From NCBI RefSeq assembly GCF_002135435.1, contig NZ_NEGK01000017.1, positions 1 to 57,753 of the forward strand: a stretch of 57,753 bases of DNA, in the 5' to 3' direction. The DNA is from Acinetobacter sp. ANC 3813 (lineage in GTDB: Bacteria > Pseudomonadota > Gammaproteobacteria > Pseudomonadales > Moraxellaceae). Both the position numbers and the translations under genes were made by a program. This document shows, piece after piece, positions 17,366 to 25,842 of the stretch. Position 1 is the stretch's first letter; every line of letters begins with the position of its first letter. Under the pieces are notes generated by a model. The model was not told the DNA's origin. It saw nothing but the letters and a program-made list of their open reading frames with translations, and did no database searches.

Positions 17366-18814
17366 ATGAAACTAACGATTAATACGTCATTCCAAGCGAA
17401 TGCGTCTAGCCAATCTTTGTTGATATTAGTAGATTCTGAGCATGTTCAAAATGCTGCCGACCTATATCAAATCAATGATTTAAGTAAAACAGCTGAAGCT
17501 GTACAATTTAAAGCGGGCCTCAATGAAACGCTATCACTGATTGGTTCAGTCAGCGCCTGCATCAATACGGCATTGGTCGGAATCGGCAAAGCTGAAGAGC
17601 TGCAGCCAGCCAAATTAGCAAAAATTGCACAAACGATTATCAAATCTTCACAAAAAAAATTCCAGCAAATCAGCATTGATATCTCTGCGCTGCCGCAAGA
17701 GCTGCATTATTTATTTGCCTTAAGCTTGACGCAAGCAGCCTATGCTTTTGACGAATACAAATCTAAAAAGAACGAATTTGCTTTAGCCCAAGTCAATTTA
17801 GTTGCAGCGCACACTGCTCTGACGGAGCAGCAGCTCTCTCTGATTGCCGCAATTCAAAATGGTCAAAACTATACCCGCGACTTGGGCAACCGTCCGGGCA
17901 ATATCTGCTTCCCTGAATATTTAGCGGCTCAAGCGCAAGCGCTGGCGGCAGAATTTCCAGACCTGCTGAAAGTGACCGTGCTTAACGAACAGCAAATGGC
18001 AGACCTTGGCATGGGCGCGTTCCTTGCAGTGAGCAAAGGTTCTGAACGACCAGGCCGCATCATTACCATTGAATATTTAGCGCATCGTGAAGAAGCGCCC
18101 GTTGTCTTGGTCGGCAAAGGTGTGACTTTTGATACAGGCGGCATTTCATTAAAACCTGGCGCTGGCATGGACGAAATGAAATTCGATATGTGCGGTTCAG
18201 CATCTGTACTGGGTACCCTGCGCGCTTTGTGCGAATCTAAATTGCCAATTCATGTGGTTGGCGCCATTGCTGCAGCTGAAAACATGCCGTCTGGCCGCGC
18301 AACCCGCCCAGGCGATATTGTGACCACCATGAGCGGTCAAACCGTTGAAATTCTAAATACCGATGCTGAAGGCCGTTTGGTGCTGTGCGATACCCTGACG
18401 TACATCAAACGCTTCAACCCTGCGCTGGTCATCGATATTGCGACATTAACAGGCGCTTGCGTCGTGGCGCTAGGCTCTGTACTAACAGGCATGTTTACGC
18501 CAGATGATGACTTGGCGGCAGAAATCTCAGCTGCAGGCCAAACCTCTTTTGACCGCGTATGGCGCATGCCTGTAATTGATGATTATCAGGAACAGCTGGA
18601 TTCTCCATTTGCAGATATCGGCAATATTGGCGGCCCTAAAGCTGGCGCAGTCACTGCGGCTTGCTTCCTGCAGCGCTTTACCCGCGAATACCGCTGGGCG
18701 CATTTGGATATTGCCGGCACAGCCTGGAATTCAGGCACCAATAAAGGCGCAACTGGCCGTCCAGTGCCGCTATTAATGCAGTTCCTGATTAACCGTACTC
18801 AATCCAATGGCTAA
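17366..18814 (+). CDS. pepA: Leucyl aminopeptidase (M17)
   Basis: A 482-residue cytosolic hexameric di-metal aminopeptidase. The C-terminal catalytic domain contains GKGVTFDTGGISLKPG, the metal-binding region MKFDMCGSA, and the M17 signature NTDAEGRL. Family members in enterobacteria also bind DNA at cer and carAB sites; here the role can only be stated as peptide turnover. The last 8 bases overlap the start of holC. Confidence 0.95.
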   Translation: MKLTINTSFQANASSQSLLILVDSEHVQNAADLYQINDLSKTAEAVQFKAGLNETLSLIGSVSACINTALVGIGKAEELQPAKLAKIAQTIIKSSQKKFQQISIDISALPQELHYLFALSLTQAAYAFDEYKSKKNEFALAQVNLVAAHTALTEQQLSLIAAIQNGQNYTRDLGNRPGNICFPEYLAAQAQALAAEFPDLLKVTVLNEQQMADLGMGAFLAVSKGSERPGRIITIEYLAHREEAPVVLVGKGVTFDTGGISLKPGAGMDEMKFDMCGSASVLGTLRALCESKLPIHVVGAIAAAENMPSGRATRPGDIVTTMSGQTVEILNTDAEGRLVLCDTLTYIKRFNPALVIDIATLTGACVVALGSVLTGMFTPDDDLAAEISAAGQTSFDRVWRMPVIDDYQEQLDSPFADIGNIGGPKAGAVTAACFLQRFTREYRWAHLDIAGTAWNSGTNKGATGRPVPLLMQFLINRTQSNG

Positions 18815-19214
18815 AGTCAGTTTTTATCTGTTTGAAAAAAGTCCAGAACGGCAAGTCGACAGCGCTTGCCGTTTGTGCCGCAAGATTCTGCGTCAATCCG
18901 CACGGATTTGGCTGTTCAGCCAAGATGCAGAACTGCGACAGCAGCTGGATGAACGCCTGTGGAGCTTTGACGCCACAGGCTTTATACCGCATGGCATTGA
19001 TCAGCCGGATGCGCCAATTTGCATTTCTGAACAATTGCCAGCAGAATCAGATTGGATTGTGTTTAATTTTAACAATCAAGCGCTTGAACAATTTTCAAAT
19101 TTTAGTCACATTATTGAAATTATTGAAAATAATGAGCCGGCAAAAATTATTGGCCGTGAAAAATTCAAACAATACCGTCAGTTAAGTATTGAACCGCAAA
19201 CATTCAAGCTTTAA
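18807..19214 (+). CDS. holC: DNA polymerase III chi subunit
   Basis: A 135-residue clamp-loader accessory that links DNA polymerase III to SSB. It starts with MAKVSFYLFEKSPERQ and contains the chi-type pattern ACRLCRKILRQSARIWLFSQD and DERLWSFDATGFIPHGI. It overlaps pepA by 8 bases, the common pepA-holC arrangement in proteobacteria. The C-terminal 40 residues are acidic and Asn/Phe/Ile-rich. Confidence 0.92.
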   Translation: MAKVSFYLFEKSPERQVDSACRLCRKILRQSARIWLFSQDAELRQQLDERLWSFDATGFIPHGIDQPDAPICISEQLPAESDWIVFNFNNQALEQFSNFSHIIEIIENNEPAKIIGREKFKQYRQLSIEPQTFKL

Positions 19215-19250
19215 TTGACACCTTTATTGCAAACTCAAGGAGATGCTGCA

Positions 19251-19880
19251 GTGGCATTGAATGTCGGTCCAGATTTTAAACAGCGCTGGTTAAACGTGCC
19301 TGAAGCTGTACGTCAGACCTTTATTGATGACCTTGGACGCATCTGTGATGTACTGAAGCCGGAAAGCAATACACAGCAATGGCTGGAAATGGATCAAAAG
19401 CAGCAAGCCCTGTCTTTTGAACGTATTGAAAGCGCTTATGCAGCCCGTAAAGCTGAATTGATTGAAGAAGCGCGCATCCGTAAGCAGCAGGCGCTGGAAC
19501 GTGCTCTTGAAGCCAAACGCGCAGCTGAAAAGGCATATGCAGAAAAGTTGAAGCTGGATGAACTGCGTCAATATGCAGAGCAGACACAAACTTTAGCGCT
19601 GATCCGTCAAACCATCGACCGCGATACCTTAACCTATACTTCACGCTACCATAAAAACCCTGAAAGCGCGCCTTTCAACTTCGCCAAAGGCTTATCTGTT
19701 TCGGACAATCAAATGCTGTCTGAATTGGAAAGTGTCCGCCTGCGCCTAGAACTGGAAGCAGAAACGCAAATAGAACAGGCACTATCTGCGTTCCGCACCA
19801 AACTTCAGGCCGCAGCGCAGGAAGAAATTGAGTATATTTTGAAAAATTCTAATTTTTCAGATCAAGCGCCAAAGTCTTAA
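19251..19880 (+). CDS. Uncharacterised coiled-coil protein downstream of holC
   Basis: A 209-residue protein that I do not recognise. The GTG at 19251 is chosen because AAGGAG lies 8 bases upstream; the frame also has a TTG at 19215 with no ribosome binding site. There is no signal peptide or membrane segment. The central third (about residues 65-125) is a long Ala/Glu/Lys/Arg-rich helix with heptad-like spacing, probably a coiled coil. A Tyr/Asn-rich patch (YTSRYHKNPESAPFNFAKG) follows, then a second helical stretch. It follows pepA-holC closely and ends at a terminator, so it is the last gene of that unit. A role linked to the replisome is only a guess from position. Confidence 0.8.
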   Translation: MALNVGPDFKQRWLNVPEAVRQTFIDDLGRICDVLKPESNTQQWLEMDQKQQALSFERIESAYAARKAELIEEARIRKQQALERALEAKRAAEKAYAEKLKLDELRQYAEQTQTLALIRQTIDRDTLTYTSRYHKNPESAPFNFAKGLSVSDNQMLSELESVRLRLELEAETQIEQALSAFRTKLQAAAQEEIEYILKNSNFSDQAPKS

Positions 19881-19977
19881 ATTCGGCAGGAATTAGATCA
19901 TTCCTAAGCACCACGTCTTGGTGCAGCAAGGTCATCACCAAATTGAACCGCTTTTAAATCAACCCGCTGCAAATAAT

Positions 19978-20003
19978 GAAGCCCGCAATGCGGGCTTTTT
20001 TTA
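19978..20003 (+). terminator. Terminator of the pepA-holC unit
   Basis: Stem AGCCCGC (19980-19986) and GCGGGCT (19990-19996) with an AAT loop, then a run of T. The neighbouring palindrome GCACCA/TGGTGC at 19908-19924 has no T-run. Confidence 0.88.
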
Positions 20004-20024
20004 TCTGCGCTTAAAACCGAAGCT

Positions 20025-20570
20025 TTACATGAGATCTGCAACAGCATTGACGGTATGGCCCAAACCATAGCCAATCCCAAGCAGCAGACCCAGCCAGACA
20101 ATACTGCCTAAAACATTATACATCGTGAATACGGCCAAATTCATACGGGCCGAACCCGCCGCAAAAGGAGCAAAAGAGCGGACAAAAGGCACAAAACGGG
20201 CCATCAGAATGGTTTTACCGCCATGCTTCATAAAATAAGCATTGGTCTTGACCATATATTCAGGCTTGAAATAACGTGAATGCTGATTAAAAAATTTCAG
20301 CCCCAGCACGCTGCCCGTATAATAATTCACGGTATAGCCCAGCACAGAAGCAACGAACAGCAGGCTGAACATATAATGCAAATGCACGACATCTGTCGTT
20401 GAGCACAATGCGCCAATCGCCAGCAGCAGGCTGTCCCCTGGCAAGAAGAACATGAAGACTGAACCTGTTTCTGCCAAAATCACCAAAAACAAAATGGCAT
20501 AGATCCACGCGCCGTACTGTTCCAGCAGCATGGGCAGCCATTGTTCAATATTCATCATAAAATCAATCAT
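20025..20570 (-). CDS. DedA family membrane protein
   Basis: A 181-residue inner-membrane protein of the DedA/VTT family. These proteins act in lipid carrier (undecaprenyl phosphate or phosphatidylethanolamine) flipping and membrane homeostasis. Diagnostic segments include ETGSVFMFFLPGDSLL, the GYTVNYYTG glycine/tyrosine motif, and ARFVPFVRSFAPFAAG, which carries the conserved functional arginines. I prefer the ATG at 20570, which has GGACAGG upstream, over the GTG two codons earlier. It is shorter than E. coli DedA (219). It is separated from ribE by a terminator. Confidence 0.88.
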   Translation of the reverse strand: MIDFMMNIEQWLPMLLEQYGAWIYAILFLVILAETGSVFMFFLPGDSLLLAIGALCSTTDVVHLHYMFSLLFVASVLGYTVNYYTGSVLGLKFFNQHSRYFKPEYMVKTNAYFMKHGGKTILMARFVPFVRSFAPFAAGSARMNLAVFTMYNVLGSIVWLGLLLGIGYGLGHTVNAVADLM

Positions 20571-20629
20571 CGGCACCTGTCCAAATCATCTTTTCGAGCA
20601 TTAAGCGTGCGCATTATGACGCAAAAATA

Positions 20630-20662
20630 AAAAAACAGTCTAATTTTTCAACCAGACTGTTT
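20630..20662 (-). terminator. Terminator of the rib operon
   Basis: AAACAGTCT (20633-20641) and AGACTGTTT (20654-20662) form a 9-bp stem. On the minus strand the T-run follows directly. It lies just beyond the ribE stop. Confidence 0.82.
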
Positions 20663-20680
20663 GTTTATTTACAGCTCAGC

Positions 20681-21340
20681 TTATTTCATGAAGCCATTTT
20701 CTGCAAGAAATTCCATGCTGATTTTTGACTGCTGCGGCGCTTGCGCGGCTTTATCACCTAACAGCAAACGTTCAATATAGCGGGCCAAAACATCGACTTC
20801 CAAATTGACTTTAGTACCCGCTTTCCACGTGCCGATGTTGGTGCGTTCTGCAGTATGCGGAATTAAATTCAAGCTCAGCACATTGCCGCGTAAATGATTG
20901 ATGGTCAAGCTGATGCCATCAACGGTCACTGAACCTTTTTCCGCTAAATATTTGGCAATTTCGGCCTGCGCTGTCACTTCAAAATAAAGAGAGCGCGCAT
21001 CTTCTCGCACCACGGTAATTTCACCGACTGCATCGACATGGCCGCTGACAATATGACCGCCAAAGCGTGTAGTCGGCAGCATGGCTTTTTCAACATTGAC
21101 AGGATGCCCAGCTTTCCATGTAGCTAAAGTCGTACGGTTCAGGCTTTCACGCGATACATCTGCGGCATACCAGTTTTCGCCCCAGTCAATCACTGTCAGG
21201 CAAATGCCATTGGTCGCAATCGAATCGCCTAAATGCACATCAGACATATCTAAATCGGTTTCAATACGCAGGCGCACATCTCCGCCTACGTTTTGCACGC
21301 TTCCAACTTTGCCTAAACTTTCAATAATGCCTGTAAACAT
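20681..21340 (-). CDS. ribE: Riboflavin synthase alpha subunit
   Basis: A 219-residue enzyme that converts two 6,7-dimethyl-8-ribityllumazine molecules into riboflavin. It shows the internal duplication of two lumazine-binding domains: the first begins MFTGIIESLG with NGICLTV and NVEKAMLPTTRFGGH, and the second has GSVTVDGISLTINHL with VNLEVDVLARYIERLL. It is the last gene of the nrdR-ribD-methylase-ribE cluster, 27 bases after the methylase. The symbol follows the ribE usage for riboflavin synthase (E. coli ribC). Confidence 0.95.
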   Translation of the reverse strand: MFTGIIESLGKVGSVQNVGGDVRLRIETDLDMSDVHLGDSIATNGICLTVIDWGENWYAADVSRESLNRTTLATWKAGHPVNVEKAMLPTTRFGGHIVSGHVDAVGEITVVREDARSLYFEVTAQAEIAKYLAEKGSVTVDGISLTINHLRGNVLSLNLIPHTAERTNIGTWKAGTKVNLEVDVLARYIERLLLGDKAAQAPQQSKISMEFLAENGFMK

Positions 21341-21367
21341 AGCGTACTCAATTTTTTTAAAAATGGA

Positions 21368-22660
21368 TTACCACAAGTCCAGCTGAGTGCTGACACCGGA
21401 AGTGTCCACACCGCCTAACTCTGCAAAATGATGCAGCTGTCCAAGAAGCTGACGGATTGGCGGGCCTGATTTAGCATGGGTATCGGTAATCACAATAAAT
21501 TCCAATACGCGCGCGCGTTCAGACTGGCGTTGCTTGCTGACACGGTAGCGCGGCACATCTTGCGTCAGCAACGTTACCCGTCCACGCTTTAAGTTGGCCT
21601 GCAGCAGATCAGCCGCTTCAATATTGCCGTCTGTAGAATAACTGGTCAGAATAAAGCGCGCATTAATTGTTTCCAATAATTTTTCATAGGCTTCTTTGGC
21701 GTACTTAGACGAGTTGTAAGGACTCGGACGCTCTTTGCGCCATGCGCGGTCAATCCCGCTCTTGAAGCCTTTGGTATCGGGTGTCGGCAAGTCCACCTGA
21801 TCCCACAGCGTCAGCGCATTCAGCACATGATAGTTGCTGCTGTACGCATGCTGATTATACGGCGGATCAAGATAAGCCACATCCACTTCAAAACTGCTCA
21901 TTTGGTTAGCCAAGTGCTGCGCATCTACACACCACATTTCAGCGGCAGGGCGTTTTGGGTCACCAATTTCACAAAAGCGGCTCGGTGTCAGCCACAGCAG
22001 CGATTCAATACGCTCCAGCGCAGTCTGGGTTTTACCGCCCCAGCCATGGTGAAAGCTTTTAAATACGCCGCTGGTATTGCTGACAAAGCTCGCCGAATAC
22101 AGCAGCGGCGCCAGTAATGCGCTCATCTCTACATCATCAATTGCGCCCTGCGCCTGCCAGGCAGCAATTTGCTGGCGGATCGCATCAATACGCATACCGT
22201 TGCGGCGTTTAAAGAATAAACGGTCACGTGCTGGATCGTAGATTTCATCATTGCGCGGACACAGATTATGCGTTACCCAGCCCTTCACTTCAGGCAGGCG
22301 GTTCAGATAATCAATGGCTTTCTGATAGCCGCCCAGCTCTTTAAAGGCAGGCGCATCCACACAAGACAAGATCGCGCTATTTAATGCATGGCTGTAAGGT
22401 TCCCAGTCATTGGCAATCACGCGGTAGCCATTTTGGCGCGCAAGACGGGAAACCACGCCTGAGCCAGCAAAAAAGTCAGCAAATATCGGCGCGCGCCCAT
22501 CTTCACGGTTCAGTGTTCCCGTCGTTTCCAGCGCTTCTAAGATAAGATGAAGCAAACGGCGCTTGTTGCCTAAATAAGGCACCAGCTGATGGAAAAGGTA
22601 TTCATCGGTAGTACGTGCCGCGTGACGGCGTTTGTGATAAACCGTAGACTCTGAATTCAT
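21368..22660 (-). CDS. Orphan adenine-N6 DNA methyltransferase (D12/AamA-like)
   Basis: A 430-residue DNA methyltransferase. An N-terminal D12-like YLGNKRRLL (29-37) precedes AdoMet motif I FAGSG (64-68) and catalytic motif IV DPPY (265-268, within YLDPPYNQHAY), so the motif order is I then IV, the alpha-type arrangement. The last 150 residues may include the target recognition domain. No restriction gene lies nearby. Its start overlaps the ribD stop by 4 bases, so it is translationally coupled to riboflavin genes. From memory, A. baumannii A1S_0222 (AamA), in the same context, is an adenine-N6 methyltransferase; the target sequence here is not known from this window. Confidence 0.88.
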   Translation of the reverse strand: MNSESTVYHKRRHAARTTDEYLFHQLVPYLGNKRRLLHLILEALETTGTLNREDGRAPIFADFFAGSGVVSRLARQNGYRVIANDWEPYSHALNSAILSCVDAPAFKELGGYQKAIDYLNRLPEVKGWVTHNLCPRNDEIYDPARDRLFFKRRNGMRIDAIRQQIAAWQAQGAIDDVEMSALLAPLLYSASFVSNTSGVFKSFHHGWGGKTQTALERIESLLWLTPSRFCEIGDPKRPAAEMWCVDAQHLANQMSSFEVDVAYLDPPYNQHAYSSNYHVLNALTLWDQVDLPTPDTKGFKSGIDRAWRKERPSPYNSSKYAKEAYEKLLETINARFILTSYSTDGNIEAADLLQANLKRGRVTLLTQDVPRYRVSKQRQSERARVLEFIVITDTHAKSGPPIRQLLGQLHHFAELGGVDTSGVSTQLDLW

Positions 22661-23745
22661 AGTGTCTCTTGTGAAGGAATAAGCTTTAAGCGCACATCGC
22701 CGCCCACTTGGACAGCGTCAATCAGCTTAAAGCGAAGCTGCTCTGCCATGCGGTCAAATTCCGCATTAAACATCGCGCGTGCTGAACGGCCTAAAAAAGT
22801 GGGCGCCACATAGCTGATCATTTCATCCGCTAAGTTTTCCTGCAAGAATGCAGTCGACAGTGTCGCTCCGGCTTCCACCAGCACATCATAAATCTGGTAT
22901 TGCTGCGTTAAAGTGCGCAGCAAAGTTTTTAGAGGCTGAACCTCAAGCTGAATCACGCCTAAATCTGCCAGTTCCTGACGGAATGGGCCCATGACCATCA
23001 CCGTTTCAGGCTGCGCCAGCATTTTAGCCGTTAAAGGCAAACGGCCTTGACGGTCTAAAACCACCCGTTTTGGCTGCACAATACTGTTTAAATCTGCAAC
23101 ACCTTTCAGCTGGCGCACATTCAGCTGGCAGTCATCCGCCAATACTGTTTCGATGCCCGTAATCACTGCGCCTGAAATAGCGCGCCAATGCTGTACATCC
23201 AAGCGCGCTTCTGCACCGGTAATCCATTGCGATTCACCTGATGCCATGGCCGTGCGGCCATCCAAGCTGGAAGCAATTTTTAAGCGGACATAAGGCGCGC
23301 CAGTGGCAATGGCTTTTAAGAAGCCTTTATTCTGCACTGCCGCTTCAGCTTCGCACATGCCTTGCACCACGTCTATGCCCGCATCTTTTAAAATCTGCAC
23401 ACCTTTTCCCGCCACCAGCGGATTAGGATCGGAGCAGGCAATCACCACACGGGCAATTCCTGCATCCACCAGCCCCTTCGCGCACGGCGGCGTACGGCCA
23501 TAATGTGCGCATGGCTCTAAAGTGACATAAGCCGTCGCGCCGCGCGCCTGTTCGCCCGCTTCTTTCAGCGCAAAAACTTCCGCGTGCGGCCCGCCCACTG
23601 GCGCAGTCGCACCGCGTCCAATAATTTGATTATTTTTAACGATGACACAGCCCACCGCTGGATTAGGCCGTGTCCGGTATATTGCTGTCTCCGCTTGCGC
23701 CAATGCGCATTGCATCCAGTCTAAATCAGACTTGGTTTCAGACAT
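22657..23745 (-). CDS. ribD: Bifunctional riboflavin deaminase/reductase RibD
   Basis: A 362-residue enzyme for two consecutive steps of riboflavin synthesis. The N-terminal cytidine-deaminase-like domain carries zinc ligands in PHAEVFAL and the PCAHYGRTPPC motif. The C-terminal reductase domain (from about residue 148) begins VRLKIASSLDGRTAM and has GAEARLDVQHWRA. The 4-base overlap with the methylase and the 23-base gap to nrdR make this a tight operon. Confidence 0.96.
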   Translation of the reverse strand: MSETKSDLDWMQCALAQAETAIYRTRPNPAVGCVIVKNNQIIGRGATAPVGGPHAEVFALKEAGEQARGATAYVTLEPCAHYGRTPPCAKGLVDAGIARVVIACSDPNPLVAGKGVQILKDAGIDVVQGMCEAEAAVQNKGFLKAIATGAPYVRLKIASSLDGRTAMASGESQWITGAEARLDVQHWRAISGAVITGIETVLADDCQLNVRQLKGVADLNSIVQPKRVVLDRQGRLPLTAKMLAQPETVMVMGPFRQELADLGVIQLEVQPLKTLLRTLTQQYQIYDVLVEAGATLSTAFLQENLADEMISYVAPTFLGRSARAMFNAEFDRMAEQLRFKLIDAVQVGGDVRLKLIPSQETL

Positions 23746-23768
23746 GTTGATATCTCATGTGTGTAGAC

Positions 23769-24227
23769 TTACTGACCGCGGTGCTGCATTTGTTCGATTT
23801 GATGACGGAAAGCTTCCACATCCTGAAAATCTTGATACACCGATGCAAAACGCACATATGCCACATGGTCCAAGGCAAATAAAGCCTGCATGACAATTTC
23901 GCCGATGGTCAGCGAGCGTACATCACGCTCCCCCAGACGGCGGATTTGCAATTGAATGTCGCTGAGTACCGTTTCAATTTGCTCTTGCGTGACCGGGCGC
24001 TTCTGCAAAGCATGCATTAATGAGCGGCGCAGTTTGGCTTCATCAAAAGGTTCACTTTTGCCATCTGATTTCAGCACGCGCGGCATAACCACTTCATAAC
24101 TTTCAAACGTAGTGAAGCGTTCACCGCAGCATACGCATTCACGGCGCCGGCGAATTTGACAGCCCTCAGCCGCCAAACGCGAATCTATCACTTTACTGTC
24201 TGCAGCGTTGCAAAATGGACAATGCAT
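23769..24227 (-). CDS. nrdR: Transcriptional repressor NrdR
   Basis: A 152-residue repressor of ribonucleotide reductase genes, controlled by ATP/dATP through its ATP-cone. It begins MHCPFCNAADSKVIDSRL with a zinc ribbon made by CPFC and CVCC pairs. The ATP-cone follows (VMPRVLKSDGKSEPFDEAKL). The open frame continues 38 codons upstream, but the ATG at 24227 restores the standard start. In many proteobacteria nrdR precedes ribD, as here. Confidence 0.96.
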   Translation of the reverse strand: MHCPFCNAADSKVIDSRLAAEGCQIRRRRECVCCGERFTTFESYEVVMPRVLKSDGKSEPFDEAKLRRSLMHALQKRPVTQEQIETVLSDIQLQIRRLGERDVRSLTIGEIVMQALFALDHVAYVRFASVYQDFQDVEAFRHQIEQMQHRGQ

Positions 24228-24307
24228 AGCGGTTAAATTGAACAAATCAGATGGATTTAAAGTGTAGCAAAAATTAGGGGCTTTGTAGAGCTTTACGCAA
24301 GATATGG

Positions 24308-24335
24308 AAAAAAAACAGCCCTTACGGGCTGTTTT
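24308..24335 (-). terminator. Terminator of amtB
   Basis: ACAGCCC (24315-24321) and GGGCTGT (24326-24332) form the core, with flanking A and T runs extending the stem. On the minus strand it ends in a T-run. It separates amtB from nrdR. Confidence 0.85.
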
Positions 24336-24351
24336 ACACAATATATTGATA
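24336..24351. promoter_or_regulatory. Possible NrdR-box-like sequence
   Basis: ACACAATATATTGATA fits the NrdR box ACACWATATATWGTGT at 13 of 16 positions by eye. It lies about 110 bases upstream of nrdR, but a terminator stands between them, and there is no paired second box at the usual spacing. This is a weak call. Confidence 0.2.
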
Positions 24352-24378
24352 TTTTATTAGAATAATTGTGTTCAGGTT

Positions 24379-25782
24379 TTATTCTACACGTTCGCCATGT
24401 TGGCTTAAGTCTAGGCCCATACGCTCATCATCTGATTCAACGCGGATACCGATCGCCAGATCAATCACTTTCAGGATGATGAAAGTCAGCACTGCAGAGT
24501 ATGCGATAGTCGCTAAGACACCTTCAACTTGAACCCATAATTGATGCATTAAGTCTGTTGGCGCCTTGTCACCCATAATGAACGGGCTAGCAAAGAATGC
24601 TGTTAAGATCGCGCCTACAATACCGCCCACACCGTGCAAGCCAAATGCATCCAGTGAGTCATCCGCTTTCAGTGCGCGTTTAAGTGCAGTAATACCCCAG
24701 AAACACACCACGCCGCCAATGATACCCATGGCTAAAGCGCCTCCTACAGTCACGAAGCCTGCAGCTGGAGTAATCACAACCAGACCTGCCACTGCGCCAG
24801 ATGCGCCGCCCAGTACTGAAGATTTGCCGCGTACAACTTTTTCAGCCACTAACCAAGCCAATGCTGCTGCCGCTGCTGCAACTTGAGTAACGACTAAAGC
24901 ATAGCCTGCAGAACCATTCGCGCCCAAAGCAGAGCCGCCGTTGAAACCGAACCAGCCTACCCATACTAAGCTTGCACCCACTACAGTTAAAGCAAGATTG
25001 TGCGGCGCCATTGATTCACGGCCTAAGCCCATACGTTTGCCCAGCATATACGCAGCCACTAAGCCTGCAACACCTGAGTTAATATGCACCACTGTACCGC
25101 CAGCAAAGTCAAGCGCACCATCGCTGCCTAACCAGCCGCCGCCCCATACCCAGTGAGTAATCGGCGCGTAGACAACAATCGACCAAATTGCAATAAATGC
25201 CACAAAAGCGCCAAACTTCATACGTTCAGCAATTGAGCCGCTGATAATGGCAACCGTAATGATGGCAAAGGTCATTTGGAAAATGACAAAGAGAATTTCA
25301 GGAATTGTGCCTGTCAATGCATCTGTCGTGATGCCTGAAAGCATGAATTTGTCTAAACTGCCGATAAAGGCATTACCTTCGCCAAAGGCTAAGCTATAGC
25401 CAACAGCCACCCAAGTGATGCTGACTACGCCTGCAGCAACAAAGCTATGCGCCATTGTGCTCAGAACGTTTTTCTTGCGGACCATACCGCCATAGAATAG
25501 CGCTAAGCCAGGAATAGTCATCAGCAGAACCAATGCTGTTGATACTAAAATCCACGCTGTATCACCTGTATCCAATTTTGGCTCTTCTTCTACAGGCGCC
25601 GGCGCAGCTTCTGCCGCAACCGCTGCTGGAGCTTCCGCAACATCTGGTACAGCCGCGGTGTCCACAGCTGCAGCTTGTGCAACTTCAGAAGAAGCTGGTG
25701 CTGTTACGGCCTCTTCAGCCCACGTAACAGAACCACCTAAAAGTGCGCCAGATAAACTAAGCGCGAGTAGCATTTTTTTCAT
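24379..25782 (-). CDS. amtB: Ammonium transporter
   Basis: A 467-residue Amt-family channel. A signal peptide (to about residue 22) is followed by a 50-residue Ala/Pro/Glu-rich periplasmic extension, then 11 membrane helices. Family motifs include FYGGMVRKKN, DFAGGTVVHINSGVAGLVAAY (with the pore histidine) and DAFGLHGVGGIVG (second pore histidine). The ATG is preceded by GGGGGAT. A consensus sigma-54 promoter lies between glnK and this gene, so it can be transcribed on its own under nitrogen limitation. Confidence 0.95.
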   Translation of the reverse strand: MKKMLLALSLSGALLGGSVTWAEEAVTAPASSEVAQAAAVDTAAVPDVAEAPAAVAAEAAPAPVEEEPKLDTGDTAWILVSTALVLLMTIPGLALFYGGMVRKKNVLSTMAHSFVAAGVVSITWVAVGYSLAFGEGNAFIGSLDKFMLSGITTDALTGTIPEILFVIFQMTFAIITVAIISGSIAERMKFGAFVAFIAIWSIVVYAPITHWVWGGGWLGSDGALDFAGGTVVHINSGVAGLVAAYMLGKRMGLGRESMAPHNLALTVVGASLVWVGWFGFNGGSALGANGSAGYALVVTQVAAAAAALAWLVAEKVVRGKSSVLGGASGAVAGLVVITPAAGFVTVGGALAMGIIGGVVCFWGITALKRALKADDSLDAFGLHGVGGIVGAILTAFFASPFIMGDKAPTDLMHQLWVQVEGVLATIAYSAVLTFIILKVIDLAIGIRVESDDERMGLDLSQHGERVE

Positions 25783-25822
25783 TCGTATCCCCCGACCTAT
25801 TTTGTGAGTTATTAGGTACTCA

Positions 25823-25837
25823 GCAAACTTCGTGCCA
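25823..25837 (-). promoter_or_regulatory. Sigma-54 (-24/-12) promoter of amtB
   Basis: On the minus strand the sequence TGGCACGAAGTTTGC is a perfect match to TGGCAC-N5-TTGC. It lies 6 bases beyond the glnK stop and about 40 bases before the amtB ATG, with a likely start near 25811. A good ribosome binding site follows. Sigma-54 promoters need an enhancer-binding activator, probably NtrC. Confidence 0.75.
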
Positions 25838-25842
25838 ATGTT

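Noticed and set aside
19908..19924. GCACCA/TGGTGC palindrome as a second NtrC site
   Set aside because: The centre is 7 bases instead of 5, and no sigma-54 promoter is near; it may be part of the transcript end.
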